Source: JAHECW01 sp964641415
GTDB lineage: Bacteria > Acidobacteriota > Thermoanaerobaculia > Thermoanaerobaculales > Sulfomarinibacteraceae
Direction of reading: 5' to 3'
Length of the DNA: 64,000 nt
NCBI GenBank assembly: GCA_964641415.1
Contig: CAZXMW010000005.1
Span: 86,525-150,524, forward strand
The notes beneath the pieces are model-generated. The model was not told where the DNA came from. It did no database searches and saw only the letters and a list, made by a program, of their open reading frames with translations. This document shows positions 37,302 to 46,089 of this stretch, one piece after another. The stretch's first letter is position 1, and every line of letters begins with the position of its first letter. Both the position numbers and the translations under genes were made by a program.

Positions 37302-38167
37302 GGCGTTCTCCGGTGGGCGGCTCGGTAGAACACGGCGCGTCCGATCCTCACGCGCTCGAAGCGATCGTCGAGATTGAGCGTCGTCTCGGCGGTGCCGAGC
37401 ATCATCAGACCGCCCGGCCGGAGCTGTCGGAGAGCCTGGTCGAGCACCCGGCGCTTGGTCTCCAGGTCGAAGTAGATCAGCACGTTGCGCATGCACAGCA
37501 GATCCACCGGTGGCAGGGTGCGAGCCTCGCTGGCGAGATTGTCTCGGAAGAAGGCTACCATGGAGCGGACCTCGTCCTTGAGCTGCCACACGGCGCCCTG
37601 CTGGGTGAAGTACTTGACGAGCATCGATGCCGGCAGGCCCCGGTTGATCTCGACCTGGGTGAACGAGGCCTGCCGAGACCGCTCGAGCATGCTCTCGGAG
37701 ACGTCGCTTGCCAGCAACCTGAAATTCCAGGTCGCGATTTCGGGAAACGACTCACGGACCAACATGGCGATGCTGTAGGGCTCCTGGCCGCTCGAACAAC
37801 CTGCCGACCAGATGACCAGGGACCGCGAAGAGCTCCTGCGCTGCGCCATGAGCTCCGGAATGACCTCCTGCCGGAGCGCCTCGAAGGGGAAGTGATCCCG
37901 GAAGAACGAGGTTTCGGTCGTGACCACGGCTTCGACTGCCGATCGGTGGCTGTCGCCGTAGGGACGAGATCGGAGGAAGCGGATGTAGGCCGGTACCGAG
38001 TTGAAGCCCTCTTGGCGGGCGAGCGGCATCAGCCTGGCGTTGACCAGGTAGACCTTCGATTTGTCCAGGGAGATCGCGGTGCGGTCGCGGACCAGCTCAC
38101 GGACATAGTCGAACTCAGGCCCGGAGACCGGCTCCGGCAGGATCATTTCGGGATTGTTCCGGCTCAC
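37298..38167 (-). CDS. cheR: Chemotaxis methyltransferase CheR
   Basis: 289 residues. An N-terminal helical domain (residues 1-80, with DRTAISLDKSKVYLVNARL) leads to the SAM domain: TTETSFFRDHFPFEAL, IWSAGCSSGQEPYSIAM (SAM motif I) and VDLLCMRNVLIYFD. It methylates Glu residues of MCPs. The GTG start overlaps the cheB stop (GTGA). Confidence 0.93.
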   Translation of the reverse strand: MSRNNPEMILPEPVSGPEFDYVRELVRDRTAISLDKSKVYLVNARLMPLARQEGFNSVPAYIRFLRSRPYGDSHRSAVEAVVTTETSFFRDHFPFEALRQEVIPELMAQRRSSSRSLVIWSAGCSSGQEPYSIAMLVRESFPEIATWNFRLLASDVSESMLERSRQASFTQVEINRGLPASMLVKYFTQQGAVWQLKDEVRSMVAFFRDNLASEARTLPPVDLLCMRNVLIYFDLETKRRVLDQALRQLRPGGLMMLGTAETTLNLDDRFERVRIGRAVFYRAAHRRTP

Positions 38168-39222
38168 GCGCCGAACCCCACCCTGCGGACGATCTCGGCG
38201 CCGATCTCATCGCAGGGGAGAATCGCGTCGGCGAGACCGCCGTTGGCGACGTGGCCGGGCATGCCCCAGACCACGCTGGTCTTCTGGTTTTGAACCACGA
38301 TTCGTCCGCCGGCGGCTGCGATCGCCTGGCAGCCCGCGAACCCGTCCTGGCCCATGCCCGTGAGGACGACGCCGAGGGCGGCAGAGCTGAAGCACTCGGC
38401 CACCGACCGAAACAGGACGTCAGCGGACGGGCGACAGGAGTTCACCAGCGGGCCGCTGTCGGTGGAAACCCGAACCCGGCCACCGTCCCGTCGGACCTTG
38501 ATGTGCAGGTCGCCGGGGGCGATCCAGGCGCTGCCCGGGACCAGCTCCGCACCGTCGAAGGCCTCCTTGACGGTCATCGCGCTGCGACCGTCCAGGCGAT
38601 CGGCGAGAAAGGCGGTGAAGTTCTTGGGCATGTGCTGGACGATGACCATGGGCGCCAGAAACCCGGCCGGCACAACCGCCAGGATGTCGGCCAGCGCGTT
38701 CGGCCCGCCGGTCGACGCACCGATGGCGACCACGCCGACCGGCTTGACCCGGTCGATGCCGCCGCGGGTCGCCGGTCGCCTTGTCGGTTGTTTTGGAGCC
38801 GCCTCGGGGCCCCGCCTGAGGTAGAGAGCCCGGATCTTCGGAATCAGTTGATCGCGGACGTGGTCGCGGGCATCCTCCGGAGTCGCCGATCGGGTGGCCT
38901 TGGTGACGTAGTCAGCGGCTCCGAGAAAGAGGGCGTCGACGGTGACCCGGGCGCCCCGCTGGGTCAGGTTGCTGACCATGATGACATCGACCGTCAGATG
39001 CTCGGCACGGATCCGCCGGAGGGTCTCGATACCGTCGAGCTCGGGCATGTCGATGTCGAGCGTCACCAGGTCGGGCTTCAGGCGCTCGATCTTGGTCAGC
39101 GCGATCAGACCGTTGGGCGCGGTCCCGACGACCTCGAGGTCGGCCTCCTGGTTCAAGACCTCCGAAATGATCCGTCGCGCGACCACCGAGTCGTCGACCA
39201 CGAGGATGCGGATCGGCGACAC
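38164..39222 (-). CDS. cheB: Chemotaxis methylesterase/deamidase CheB
   Basis: 352 residues. Receiver domain 1-125 (VVDDS, LVTLDIDMPELDG with phospho-Asp) and C-terminal esterase with IGASTGGPNAL (Ser), VQHMP (His) and VLTGMGQDG (Asp). It removes methyl groups from MCPs when phosphorylated by CheA. GTG start at 39222, 10 nt after the cheY stop. Confidence 0.94.
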   Translation of the reverse strand: MSPIRILVVDDSVVARRIISEVLNQEADLEVVGTAPNGLIALTKIERLKPDLVTLDIDMPELDGIETLRRIRAEHLTVDVIMVSNLTQRGARVTVDALFLGAADYVTKATRSATPEDARDHVRDQLIPKIRALYLRRGPEAAPKQPTRRPATRGGIDRVKPVGVVAIGASTGGPNALADILAVVPAGFLAPMVIVQHMPKNFTAFLADRLDGRSAMTVKEAFDGAELVPGSAWIAPGDLHIKVRRDGGRVRVSTDSGPLVNSCRPSADVLFRSVAECFSSAALGVVLTGMGQDGFAGCQAIAAAGGRIVVQNQKTSVVWGMPGHVANGGLADAILPCDEIGAEIVRRVGFGA

Positions 39223-39232
39223 CTCGGCCTCG

Positions 39233-39616
39233 TCAGACCTGCTTGGCGTGAGCCGGCACGCCGAGGATGACCAGCTTGTCGACCAGCATGTCGCGGTCGA
39301 ACGGTTTCATGATGTACTCGTCGGCCCCCGCCTCGAGGGCCTGAGCAACCCGCAGGAGCTCGGTTTCCGTGGTCACCATGAGGAGCTTGATGGCGTCGGA
39401 ACCGAGCGTCCGCCGGACCTCGGTGACCACCTCGAGCCCGCTCATCCCGGGCAGGTTCCAGTCGACCAGGGCGAGGTCGAAGTGCGGGTCGGCCGCGAGA
39501 GTTTCGACCGCGATGCGCCCGTCGGGCGCTTCGGCGACGTCGAATCCGAGGTCGGTCATGATGCCGCGCAGGATCGAACGCATGGCTCGTGAGTCATCGA
39601 TGACGAGGGCCCGCAT
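39233..39616 (-). CDS. cheY: CheY-type response regulator
   Basis: 127 residues, single receiver. IDDSRAMR, LVDWNLPGMSG (phospho-Asp), MVTTE (switch Thr) and MKPF (Lys) are all present. ATG 39616 overlaps the stop of the MCP gene (TGATG). It is placed between the receptor and cheB in the main che operon and is the probable output regulator of CheA. Confidence 0.92.
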   Translation of the reverse strand: MRALVIDDSRAMRSILRGIMTDLGFDVAEAPDGRIAVETLAADPHFDLALVDWNLPGMSGLEVVTEVRRTLGSDAIKLLMVTTETELLRVAQALEAGADEYIMKPFDRDMLVDKLVILGVPAHAKQV

Positions 39617-40887
39617 CAGGTCTTCTCCTCGGTCGGGTTGACGATGAAGTGATCGAGCAGCGCATCGAGCCCGGTTGCCATCTCACCGAGCCGCGTGGCG
39701 GCTTCGAGAGTGGTGGCGGCGCCGCTCGAGGTCGCCCGGGCCGTGGCGGCCACGCCGGACACGTTGGCCGCGATCTCGGAGCTGCCGCCGGCCGCCTCCG
39801 AGATGTTCCGCCCGATCTCCGAGGCGGTGGCGGATTGCTCTTCGACAGCGGTCGCGATCGTGCTCTGGATGTCGTGAATGGTCCGGACAACGGCGCCGAT
39901 CCGGTTGATCGCGTCGATCGCCCTGCGGGTGTCGGACTGGATGGTCGCGATTCGCCCCGCGATGTCGTCGGTGGCTGTCGCGGTTTCCCTCGCCAGCTCC
40001 TTGACCTCGTTGGCGACCACGGCGAAGCCCTTTCCTGAGTCCCCGGCCCGGGCTGCCTCGATGGTCGCGTTGAGGGCGAGCAGATTGGTCTGCTCGGCGA
40101 TCGAGGTGATGACCTTGACGACCTCTCCGATCTCGCCGCTCGACGCGCTCAGGGACTTCATCGTGGTCTGGGTGTCCTGTGCGGCGCGGACCGCTTCGGA
40201 GGCGATTCCGGAAGCCTCGTGAGCGCTGCCCGAGATCTCCTGGACGCTGGCGGTCATCTGCTCGACGGCGACGGCGACGCTCTGGATGTTGGCGTTGACC
40301 TGTTCGGCCGAAGCCGACACGAGAGACGCCTGGCTCGAGGTCTGCTCGGCCGCGGCGCTCATGCTCTGGCTCGTCGTGTGCAGCTGATCGGCCGCCTCCT
40401 TGAGCACGGCCGTGTTGCCGGTGAAGGCCAAGACGGTTTTCTCAAAGCTCGAGAAGAGGCGGTCGAGGGCGTCACCGGCCCGACCGATCTCGTCGCTGCG
40501 GCCGGCCCGCATCCGGCGCGTCAGATCACCGGCGGTGATCCGATCCAGCACTGTCAGCGTCCGATGCAGCATGAGCCCGATGTAGCGATTGATGATCAGG
40601 GTCAGAGCTCCGAGACCGATGACCACCACGACGATGACGATCACCGCCAGCTGGACAGAGTCGCGCTGGATGCGCGCGGCGTGATCGAGCTCTGAGTGCA
40701 GTCGGGACACCGCCAGGATGTCGCCCGAAGCCGCCGAGGCCGGGAGATCCGACGCCCGGATCTCGTCCAGGACTGCCTGGGAGCGGCTCGACCCGGCGAC
40801 GACGACGGCAAGCACGACGAGAAAACCCAGGCCGGCGAGAATCGGGAGAATCAACACCTTGTGGCTGAGCTTGACGTCGTTCAGCAT
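39616..40887 (-). CDS. Methyl-accepting chemotaxis protein with very small sensor region
   Basis: 423 residues. Two membrane helices (about 10-32 and 80-102) enclose only about 45 residues outside, too few for a normal ligand domain. A HAMP domain (RTLTVLDRITAGDLTRRM) and the signalling hairpin EQTNLLALNATIEAARAGDSG with ATATDD methylation-type helices follow. GGAGG before ATG 40887 fixes the start. It lies in the operon cheA-cheW-MCP-cheY-cheB-cheR-cheX and may be the dedicated receptor, sensing membrane state or a partner protein. Confidence 0.88.
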   Translation of the reverse strand: MLNDVKLSHKVLILPILAGLGFLVVLAVVVAGSSRSQAVLDEIRASDLPASAASGDILAVSRLHSELDHAARIQRDSVQLAVIVIVVVVIGLGALTLIINRYIGLMLHRTLTVLDRITAGDLTRRMRAGRSDEIGRAGDALDRLFSSFEKTVLAFTGNTAVLKEAADQLHTTSQSMSAAAEQTSSQASLVSASAEQVNANIQSVAVAVEQMTASVQEISGSAHEASGIASEAVRAAQDTQTTMKSLSASSGEIGEVVKVITSIAEQTNLLALNATIEAARAGDSGKGFAVVANEVKELARETATATDDIAGRIATIQSDTRRAIDAINRIGAVVRTIHDIQSTIATAVEEQSATASEIGRNISEAAGGSSEIAANVSGVAATARATSSGAATTLEAATRLGEMATGLDALLDHFIVNPTEEKT

Positions 40888-40936
40888 GACGCCTCCGTTG
40901 CCGGGCCGATCGCTGCCGGAGCGCCGATGCCCGATG

Positions 40937-41389
40937 TCATGACGGCGTCGGCCCATCGCCGACAGCGAGGTCGAGAGCGGCTGCGAGATCCAGGACGAGC
41001 AGCAGCGAACGCTCGAGCTTGTAGGCGCCCGTGATCATGCGTCTGGCTTCTCCGCGCAGCGTGTCCGGAGGGTCCTCGAAGCCCGAGCTGTCGACGTCGA
41101 TGACGTCGCCCACCGCGTCGACCACCAACGCCAGTGGCTCCTCGGCGGTTCCCAGGACCATGATGGTCGTCGGGCATCGGGTCTCGACGCCAACGATGCC
41201 GAGCCGGTGCCGCAGGTCGATGGCGGTGACGATCTGGCCGCGCAGGTTGATCAGACCGCGGATCGCCGGATCCGCCAACGGTACCGACGTGATCGGGGCG
41301 TTGCGGATGACCTCCTGGATCTCGCCGACGTCGATTCCGAGGACGAGCTCGCCGACCATCAGCGAGCAGAACTGACGGCGTCCGCTCAT
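40937..41389 (-). CDS. cheW: Chemotaxis coupling protein CheW
   Basis: 150 residues, a single CheW domain: FCSLMVGELVLGIDVGEIQEVI, then IRGLINLRGQIVTAIDLRHRLG and LALVVDAVGDVIDV. It links the MCP hairpin to CheA. ATG 41389 overlaps the cheA stop (ATGA). Confidence 0.93.
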   Translation of the reverse strand: MSGRRQFCSLMVGELVLGIDVGEIQEVIRNAPITSVPLADPAIRGLINLRGQIVTAIDLRHRLGIVGVETRCPTTIMVLGTAEEPLALVVDAVGDVIDVDSSGFEDPPDTLRGEARRMITGAYKLERSLLLVLDLAAALDLAVGDGPTPS

Positions 41390-43650
41390 GACCGATCTCC
41401 CGTCTGGTCGGCGTGGCTGAAAAAGGTCGGGTCGGATCGTTCGACGATCGCGGCGAGATCGATGAGCTCGTTGACCCGCCCGTTGATCACCGCGCAGGCT
41501 CTGACGCCCTTCCTGCTGGCCGCGGTCGCGCCGGACAGATCGGCGTCGACGATGTCCAGGATCCGGTGGACGAGCAGACCGCAGCTCCGGCCGCGGACGG
41601 TGCAGATCACCACCGGGGCCTCCGAGCTGGTCGGGGGCGGATCGGTCCGTCGATTGCTCCGGCGCTCCGGCAGCGCGGACTCGAGATCGACCAGCTGCAG
41701 GATCTCGCCCCGGTACTGCACCACGAGATTGTCACCGACCCGTTCGATCTGCGATCGATCCAGCGACTCCAGCCGTTCGATGCGGCCGACATCCAGCGCC
41801 AGACGCTCGTCGTCGGAGCCCTGGACCAGCAGCACCCGGTCGAGCCCCGGCGCCGGGGCGGTTCCGACCACGGGTTCGGCGGTCAGAGCGTGGACCCGGG
41901 TGTCGGACACGACGCCCGCAGAAAGTCCGATGCGGAACACGTCGAGGATGAGCGTGATCGTGCCGTCTCCGAGAATGGTGGCGCCGGCAAAGGGAACGGA
42001 GGCGAGCCTCGGTCCGAGAGGCTTGACGACGATCTCCCGGGAGTCGTCGATGGAATCGACCAGCAGGCCGAATTGACGATCGTCGCCCTGGAGAACCACG
42101 ATGCTCTCGGTGTCGCCGCTGCCGCCTTCGGACGACAGTCCGAGCTGCTCGGTCAGGGAGACCAGCGGCAGCAGGTTGCCACGAAGCCGATAGACCGGGA
42201 CCCCGTGCAGCGACTCGATGCCGAGACCCTCGGTGTCCCGATCGAGTCGGACCAGCTCGACGACCGCCGCCTGAGGCAGCGCGAATCGCTGAGAACCGAT
42301 CCGGACGAGGATCACCGACACGATGGCCAGGGTGAGCGGGATCTTGATCCTGAACGTCGTCGACTCGCCGGGCTCGGAGGTCATCTCGATCGTGCCGCCG
42401 ATGCTCTCGACGTTGGTCCGGACGACGTCGAGCCCGACGCCGCGGCCGGATACGCTGGTCACCTCGGCAGCCGTGGAGAAGCCGGGGCGGAACACCAGCT
42501 GCTCGATCTGGTTGCGCGGAAGGCTGTCTGCGGCCCCGGCGGCGAGCAGCCCGGCCGACCGGGCCCGTTCGAGAATTTTCTCGGTGTCCAGCCCCCGACC
42601 GTTGTCCCGCACCTCGATCGCGACCGCGCCCCCTTCATGGGCGGCGTTGAGCACGATCCGGCCGGTGCGCGGCTTGCCGGCGGCATGGCGCTGCTCCGGG
42701 CTTTCGATACCGTGGTCGACGGCGTTGCGCACCAGGTGCAGCAGCGAGGTCTTGATCGCTTCGAGCACCGACTTGTCGAGATCGGTCTCCTGACCGTGGA
42801 GCTCGATCTCGACCTCTTTGCCGGCCGCCAACGACAGGTCTCGGACGAAGCGTGGCAGCTTGGTCAGAATCGAGCTGATGGGCTGCATCCTGGCCCGCAT
42901 GACCGCCTCCTGGAGCTCGCCGGTGATGGCGTCCAGGCGCTGCGCTGCGGCGTTCAGGGCGGGGGCGACGTCGGCCGAGACATTCTCCGCGACCTGGTTT
43001 CTGGCCAGCACCAGCTCGCCGACCAGATTCATCAGCCGGTCGAGAACTGAGACGTCGACCCGCAGACTGCTCTCACCGACGGTCGGTACGGCGGGTTCGT
43101 CCGCGTCCGTTGCCCCCGGGGCGTTGAGGTCGCGGCGGGCGCTCTCCGGGGTCACTCGTCCGGTCAGATCAGGCGCCGCGCGGCCCGCAGTCGGTCGGTC
43201 GCCGTGGGCGGCCGGTTCGGGATCGGACTCAGGGCCCGGGGAGGTGCTTCTTTTTTCGTCGCCGACGCTCGAGTCGATGGCGACCAGCTTCGCCTCGATC
43301 TCCGAGTAGTCGCCGTCTCCCTCGGTGCCGTCGCGCTCGATGTGGGCAAGGATCTCGCGGATGCTGTCGATGGCGCCGAGCAGGGTGGTCGTGATCTCCG
43401 GAGTCAGCTCGAGGCGTTTGTCCCGGAGGTGGGCGAGCACGGTCTCGGATGAGTGCGCGACGCCCTCGAGCGTGTTGAACGCGAGAAAACCGCAGGTGCC
43501 CTTGATGGTGTGGATGGTCCGGAAGATGCGCTCGATGACATCGGAGTTGTCCGGTTCCTTTTCAAGCGTGACCAGGTCCTGGTCGATGCTGTCGAGGTTC
43601 TCGACACTCTCCGCAAGAAACTCGGCGATGATGGCGGACATGCCACCCAT
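41386..43650 (-). CDS. cheA: Chemotaxis histidine kinase CheA with two C-terminal CheW-like domains
   Basis: 754 residues. An HPt domain with His47 (FRTIHTIKGTCGFL), a linker of about 80 variable residues, dimerisation helices (LMNLVGELVLARNQ), an ATPase with HLVRNAVDHGIE (N box), DNGRGLD and GRGVGLDVV, then a CheW regulatory domain (ILVRIGSQRFALPQAAVVE). After that a second CheW-like module follows (VLLVQGSDDERLALDVGRIERLE to AVINGRVNELIDLAAIV). No P2 CheY-binding domain is obvious. ATG 43650 has GGAG at 6 nt. First gene of the main che operon. Confidence 0.93.
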   Translation of the reverse strand: MGGMSAIIAEFLAESVENLDSIDQDLVTLEKEPDNSDVIERIFRTIHTIKGTCGFLAFNTLEGVAHSSETVLAHLRDKRLELTPEITTTLLGAIDSIREILAHIERDGTEGDGDYSEIEAKLVAIDSSVGDEKRSTSPGPESDPEPAAHGDRPTAGRAAPDLTGRVTPESARRDLNAPGATDADEPAVPTVGESSLRVDVSVLDRLMNLVGELVLARNQVAENVSADVAPALNAAAQRLDAITGELQEAVMRARMQPISSILTKLPRFVRDLSLAAGKEVEIELHGQETDLDKSVLEAIKTSLLHLVRNAVDHGIESPEQRHAAGKPRTGRIVLNAAHEGGAVAIEVRDNGRGLDTEKILERARSAGLLAAGAADSLPRNQIEQLVFRPGFSTAAEVTSVSGRGVGLDVVRTNVESIGGTIEMTSEPGESTTFRIKIPLTLAIVSVILVRIGSQRFALPQAAVVELVRLDRDTEGLGIESLHGVPVYRLRGNLLPLVSLTEQLGLSSEGGSGDTESIVVLQGDDRQFGLLVDSIDDSREIVVKPLGPRLASVPFAGATILGDGTITLILDVFRIGLSAGVVSDTRVHALTAEPVVGTAPAPGLDRVLLVQGSDDERLALDVGRIERLESLDRSQIERVGDNLVVQYRGEILQLVDLESALPERRSNRRTDPPPTSSEAPVVICTVRGRSCGLLVHRILDIVDADLSGATAASRKGVRACAVINGRVNELIDLAAIVERSDPTFFSHADQTGDRS

Positions 43651-43958
43651 TCCTGACTCCCTTCGGCGTGTCCTCGATCCGCGCACCGGATGGTCGACGG
43701 ATGGGCCCGCCGGCATCGATCAAGACCGCGTCCGTCGCCGCGTCGTGATCTGTCAGAGCAGCCGACACGCCAGAGTCTGCCGCGGTTTCCGTCTGAATCT
43801 CCGTTCAGCCGTGTCACCACGGGATACCACGAATAAGAATACCGCAGTCGTCGTGGGGCGGTCGAGGCACACTGTGAAGATGTCGTATGGCTTGCTGTTA
43901 CACTGAGGTGTGCCGGAGGCCGCCACTCCGGTGAATCCGACGATACTGCGAGGTCGCC
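43651..43958. other. Divergent promoter region between cheA and an MCP
   Basis: 308 bases without a gene. It should contain the promoters of the minus-strand che operon and of the plus-strand MCP. TACACT near 43900 is a possible -10 for the MCP; I cannot place -35 boxes with confidence. Confidence 0.4.
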
Positions 43959-45998
43959 ATGGCGCTCGGTAGCTTCACCTTCAGAACCATCAACCAGAAG
44001 CTCACGGTCTTCGTCGGCGGCTCCATCGCCCTGGCGCTGGCTGTCCTCGGAGCGATCGCGGTGAGCTACACATCGGGCTTGGCACGCGACAAGGTCCACG
44101 CCCAGGTCGATCGTCTGGTCGAGGCGAATGCACAGCAGATCCGGCAGTTCTTCGGCGAGCGGGCGAGCATCCTGCGGACCTTCCTTGCGGACCCGCGTCT
44201 GGTCGAGTTCTTCACCGAGTACGACGAGTTTCGTGCGCCGGTACTGCGTGATCGCGATTACATCGCGTTGATCGACGCGTTCGACGCCATCGCGGCATCG
44301 GACGACACCATCAAGGCGGTGTTTTTCGCAGACGAGGACACGTCGGAGTACTTCTCTAACCGGATCCCGGAGATCCCGTCCGGCCGAGTCGAGGAGGAGG
44401 GGTACCTGGTGCGCAATCGACCATGGTGGCAGGAGGCGGTGGCGGAGGACCGGCTCTACCTGGCGTCGCCGACCGTCGACCTCGTGACCGGAGAGGTGGC
44501 GGTGGTGATCCAGACCACGGTCCGCCTGGGCGACGGCACGTTGCTCGGCGTCGGTGGCGTGGACGTGCTGCTGACGACCGTGGGTGAGCTCATCCGGGGC
44601 ATCGAGGTCGGCGATGGCGAGGGTGACGCGTTCGTCATCGACAGCACCGGCGAGGTGATCTACTTCAGCGGCGCCGGCGTCGACATGGAGTCTCGCCTCG
44701 AAGCGTTGCGGCGAGACGGCCTGACCGTCGACCCGTCCGATCTCGCCTTGAATCTCGCCGATCTCGACCAGGCGATACCGGACAGCGACGGGTTTGCCGA
44801 GCTTAGCCGGCAGCTGCGCGCCGGGGACTATCGTCCGGCGACGGTGACCGTCAACGGAGCCGAACGGATGGTTGTTTCGGCGCCGATCTCGTCGTCGATG
44901 CCGCACTTCAGTTGGACCATCGGGCTGGTGGTTCCCGAGCAGCTGATCACGGCGCCCATCCGGTCGAGCGTGCTGGTGACCATCGTCGTGATCCTGCTCA
45001 CCATCGTCGCGATCGGGGGCGTCACCCTGATGGTCACCCGTTGGGTGGTCACCGCGCCGATCCGGGAGCTGCTCGAACGATTCCGCAACGTCGCGAGCGG
45101 TGAAGCGGACCTGACGCGCCGGGTCACCGTGACCACGAGCGACGAGATCGGCCAGCTCGGCGCCACTTTCAACTCGTTCATCGATCTCATTCGGGGCGAC
45201 GTCGAGACCATCGGTTCCCGGGCCGATTCCCTGGCGGCGGCGTCGACCCAGATGCAGAATCTCGCGCAGCAGATCGCCACCGCGAACGACGAGAGCTCCG
45301 GGCAGGCCGGCCTCGTGTCGGCGGCCGCCGAGCAGGTCAGCGCCAATGTCGATGCCGTGGCGACCGCGACCGAGGAGCTCAACGCCAACACCCGCGAGAT
45401 CGCCGCCAACGCTTCGGAGGCGGCGCGGGTGGCGACCAGTGCCGTCGAGATCGCGGCGACCACGCGCGGCACGTTCGACCGTTTGTCGGCGAGCGGGACC
45501 ACCATCGGCAGCGTGGTCAAGGTGATCTATGCCATTGCCGAGCAGACCAACCTGCTTGCCCTCAACGCGACCATCGAGGCGGCGCGGGCCGGCGAGGCCG
45601 GTCGGGGGTTCGCCGTGGTCGCCGACGAGGTCAAGAAGCTGGCCAACCAGACCGCACAGGCGACCGAGGAGATCAGCGCGACGGCGAACGAGATTTCGGA
45701 ACACACCGGCGTCGCCGGCGAGGCGATCGCCGAGATCACCGGTATCATCGAGAAGATCCACGACATCCAGACCGTGATCGCCAGCGGAGTGGAGGAGCAG
45801 ACCGCGACCACGGCGGAGATCGCCCATGCGGTGTCGGAAGCCGCGACCGGAAGTCGCGAGATCGCCGAGCGCATCGCCGGCATCGCGGCTGCGGTGCAGC
45901 AGACCGCTGCGGCCTCGGTCTCGTCGCGCGAGGGCGCCGAGGAGCTTGCCGAGATGTCGGTCGAGCTGCAGACCGTGGTCGGACGGTTCACGTACTGA
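43959..45998 (+). CDS. Methyl-accepting chemotaxis protein with dCache-type sensor
   Basis: 679 residues. Membrane helix at 20-40, a periplasmic domain of about 290 residues with dCache features (VRNRPWWQEAV and YLASPTVDLVTGEVAVVI are typical), a second helix near 340-360, HAMP (RFRNVASGEADLTRR) and the signalling hairpin EQTNLLALNATIEAARAGEAG. dCache domains usually bind amino acids or other small metabolites. GAGG 5 nt upstream of ATG. Monocistronic; its stop borders heptamer element 5. Confidence 0.9.
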   Translation: MALGSFTFRTINQKLTVFVGGSIALALAVLGAIAVSYTSGLARDKVHAQVDRLVEANAQQIRQFFGERASILRTFLADPRLVEFFTEYDEFRAPVLRDRDYIALIDAFDAIAASDDTIKAVFFADEDTSEYFSNRIPEIPSGRVEEEGYLVRNRPWWQEAVAEDRLYLASPTVDLVTGEVAVVIQTTVRLGDGTLLGVGGVDVLLTTVGELIRGIEVGDGEGDAFVIDSTGEVIYFSGAGVDMESRLEALRRDGLTVDPSDLALNLADLDQAIPDSDGFAELSRQLRAGDYRPATVTVNGAERMVVSAPISSSMPHFSWTIGLVVPEQLITAPIRSSVLVTIVVILLTIVAIGGVTLMVTRWVVTAPIRELLERFRNVASGEADLTRRVTVTTSDEIGQLGATFNSFIDLIRGDVETIGSRADSLAAASTQMQNLAQQIATANDESSGQAGLVSAAAEQVSANVDAVATATEELNANTREIAANASEAARVATSAVEIAATTRGTFDRLSASGTTIGSVVKVIYAIAEQTNLLALNATIEAARAGEAGRGFAVVADEVKKLANQTAQATEEISATANEISEHTGVAGEAIAEITGIIEKIHDIQTVIASGVEEQTATTAEIAHAVSEAATGSREIAERIAGIAAAVQQTAAASVSSREGAEELAEMSVELQTVVGRFTY

Positions 45999-46089
45999 TG
46001 ATGAATGATGAATGAACATCGTCATCGACCGGCGACGTTGGTCGAAACCGTGCGATGAAACGAACCACTGAAAACCAAGAACTCAAAGC
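45999..46089. repeat. AT-rich heptamer element 5
   Basis: Between two convergent MCP genes. Left: ATGAATGATGAATGAACATCG following the first MCP stop. Right: GATGAAA, CGAACCA, CTGAAAA, CCAAGAA, CTCAAAG, which includes the stop of the second MCP gene. The centre CGTCATCGACCGGCGACG is GC-rich, as in elements 2 and 3. Confidence 0.6.
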
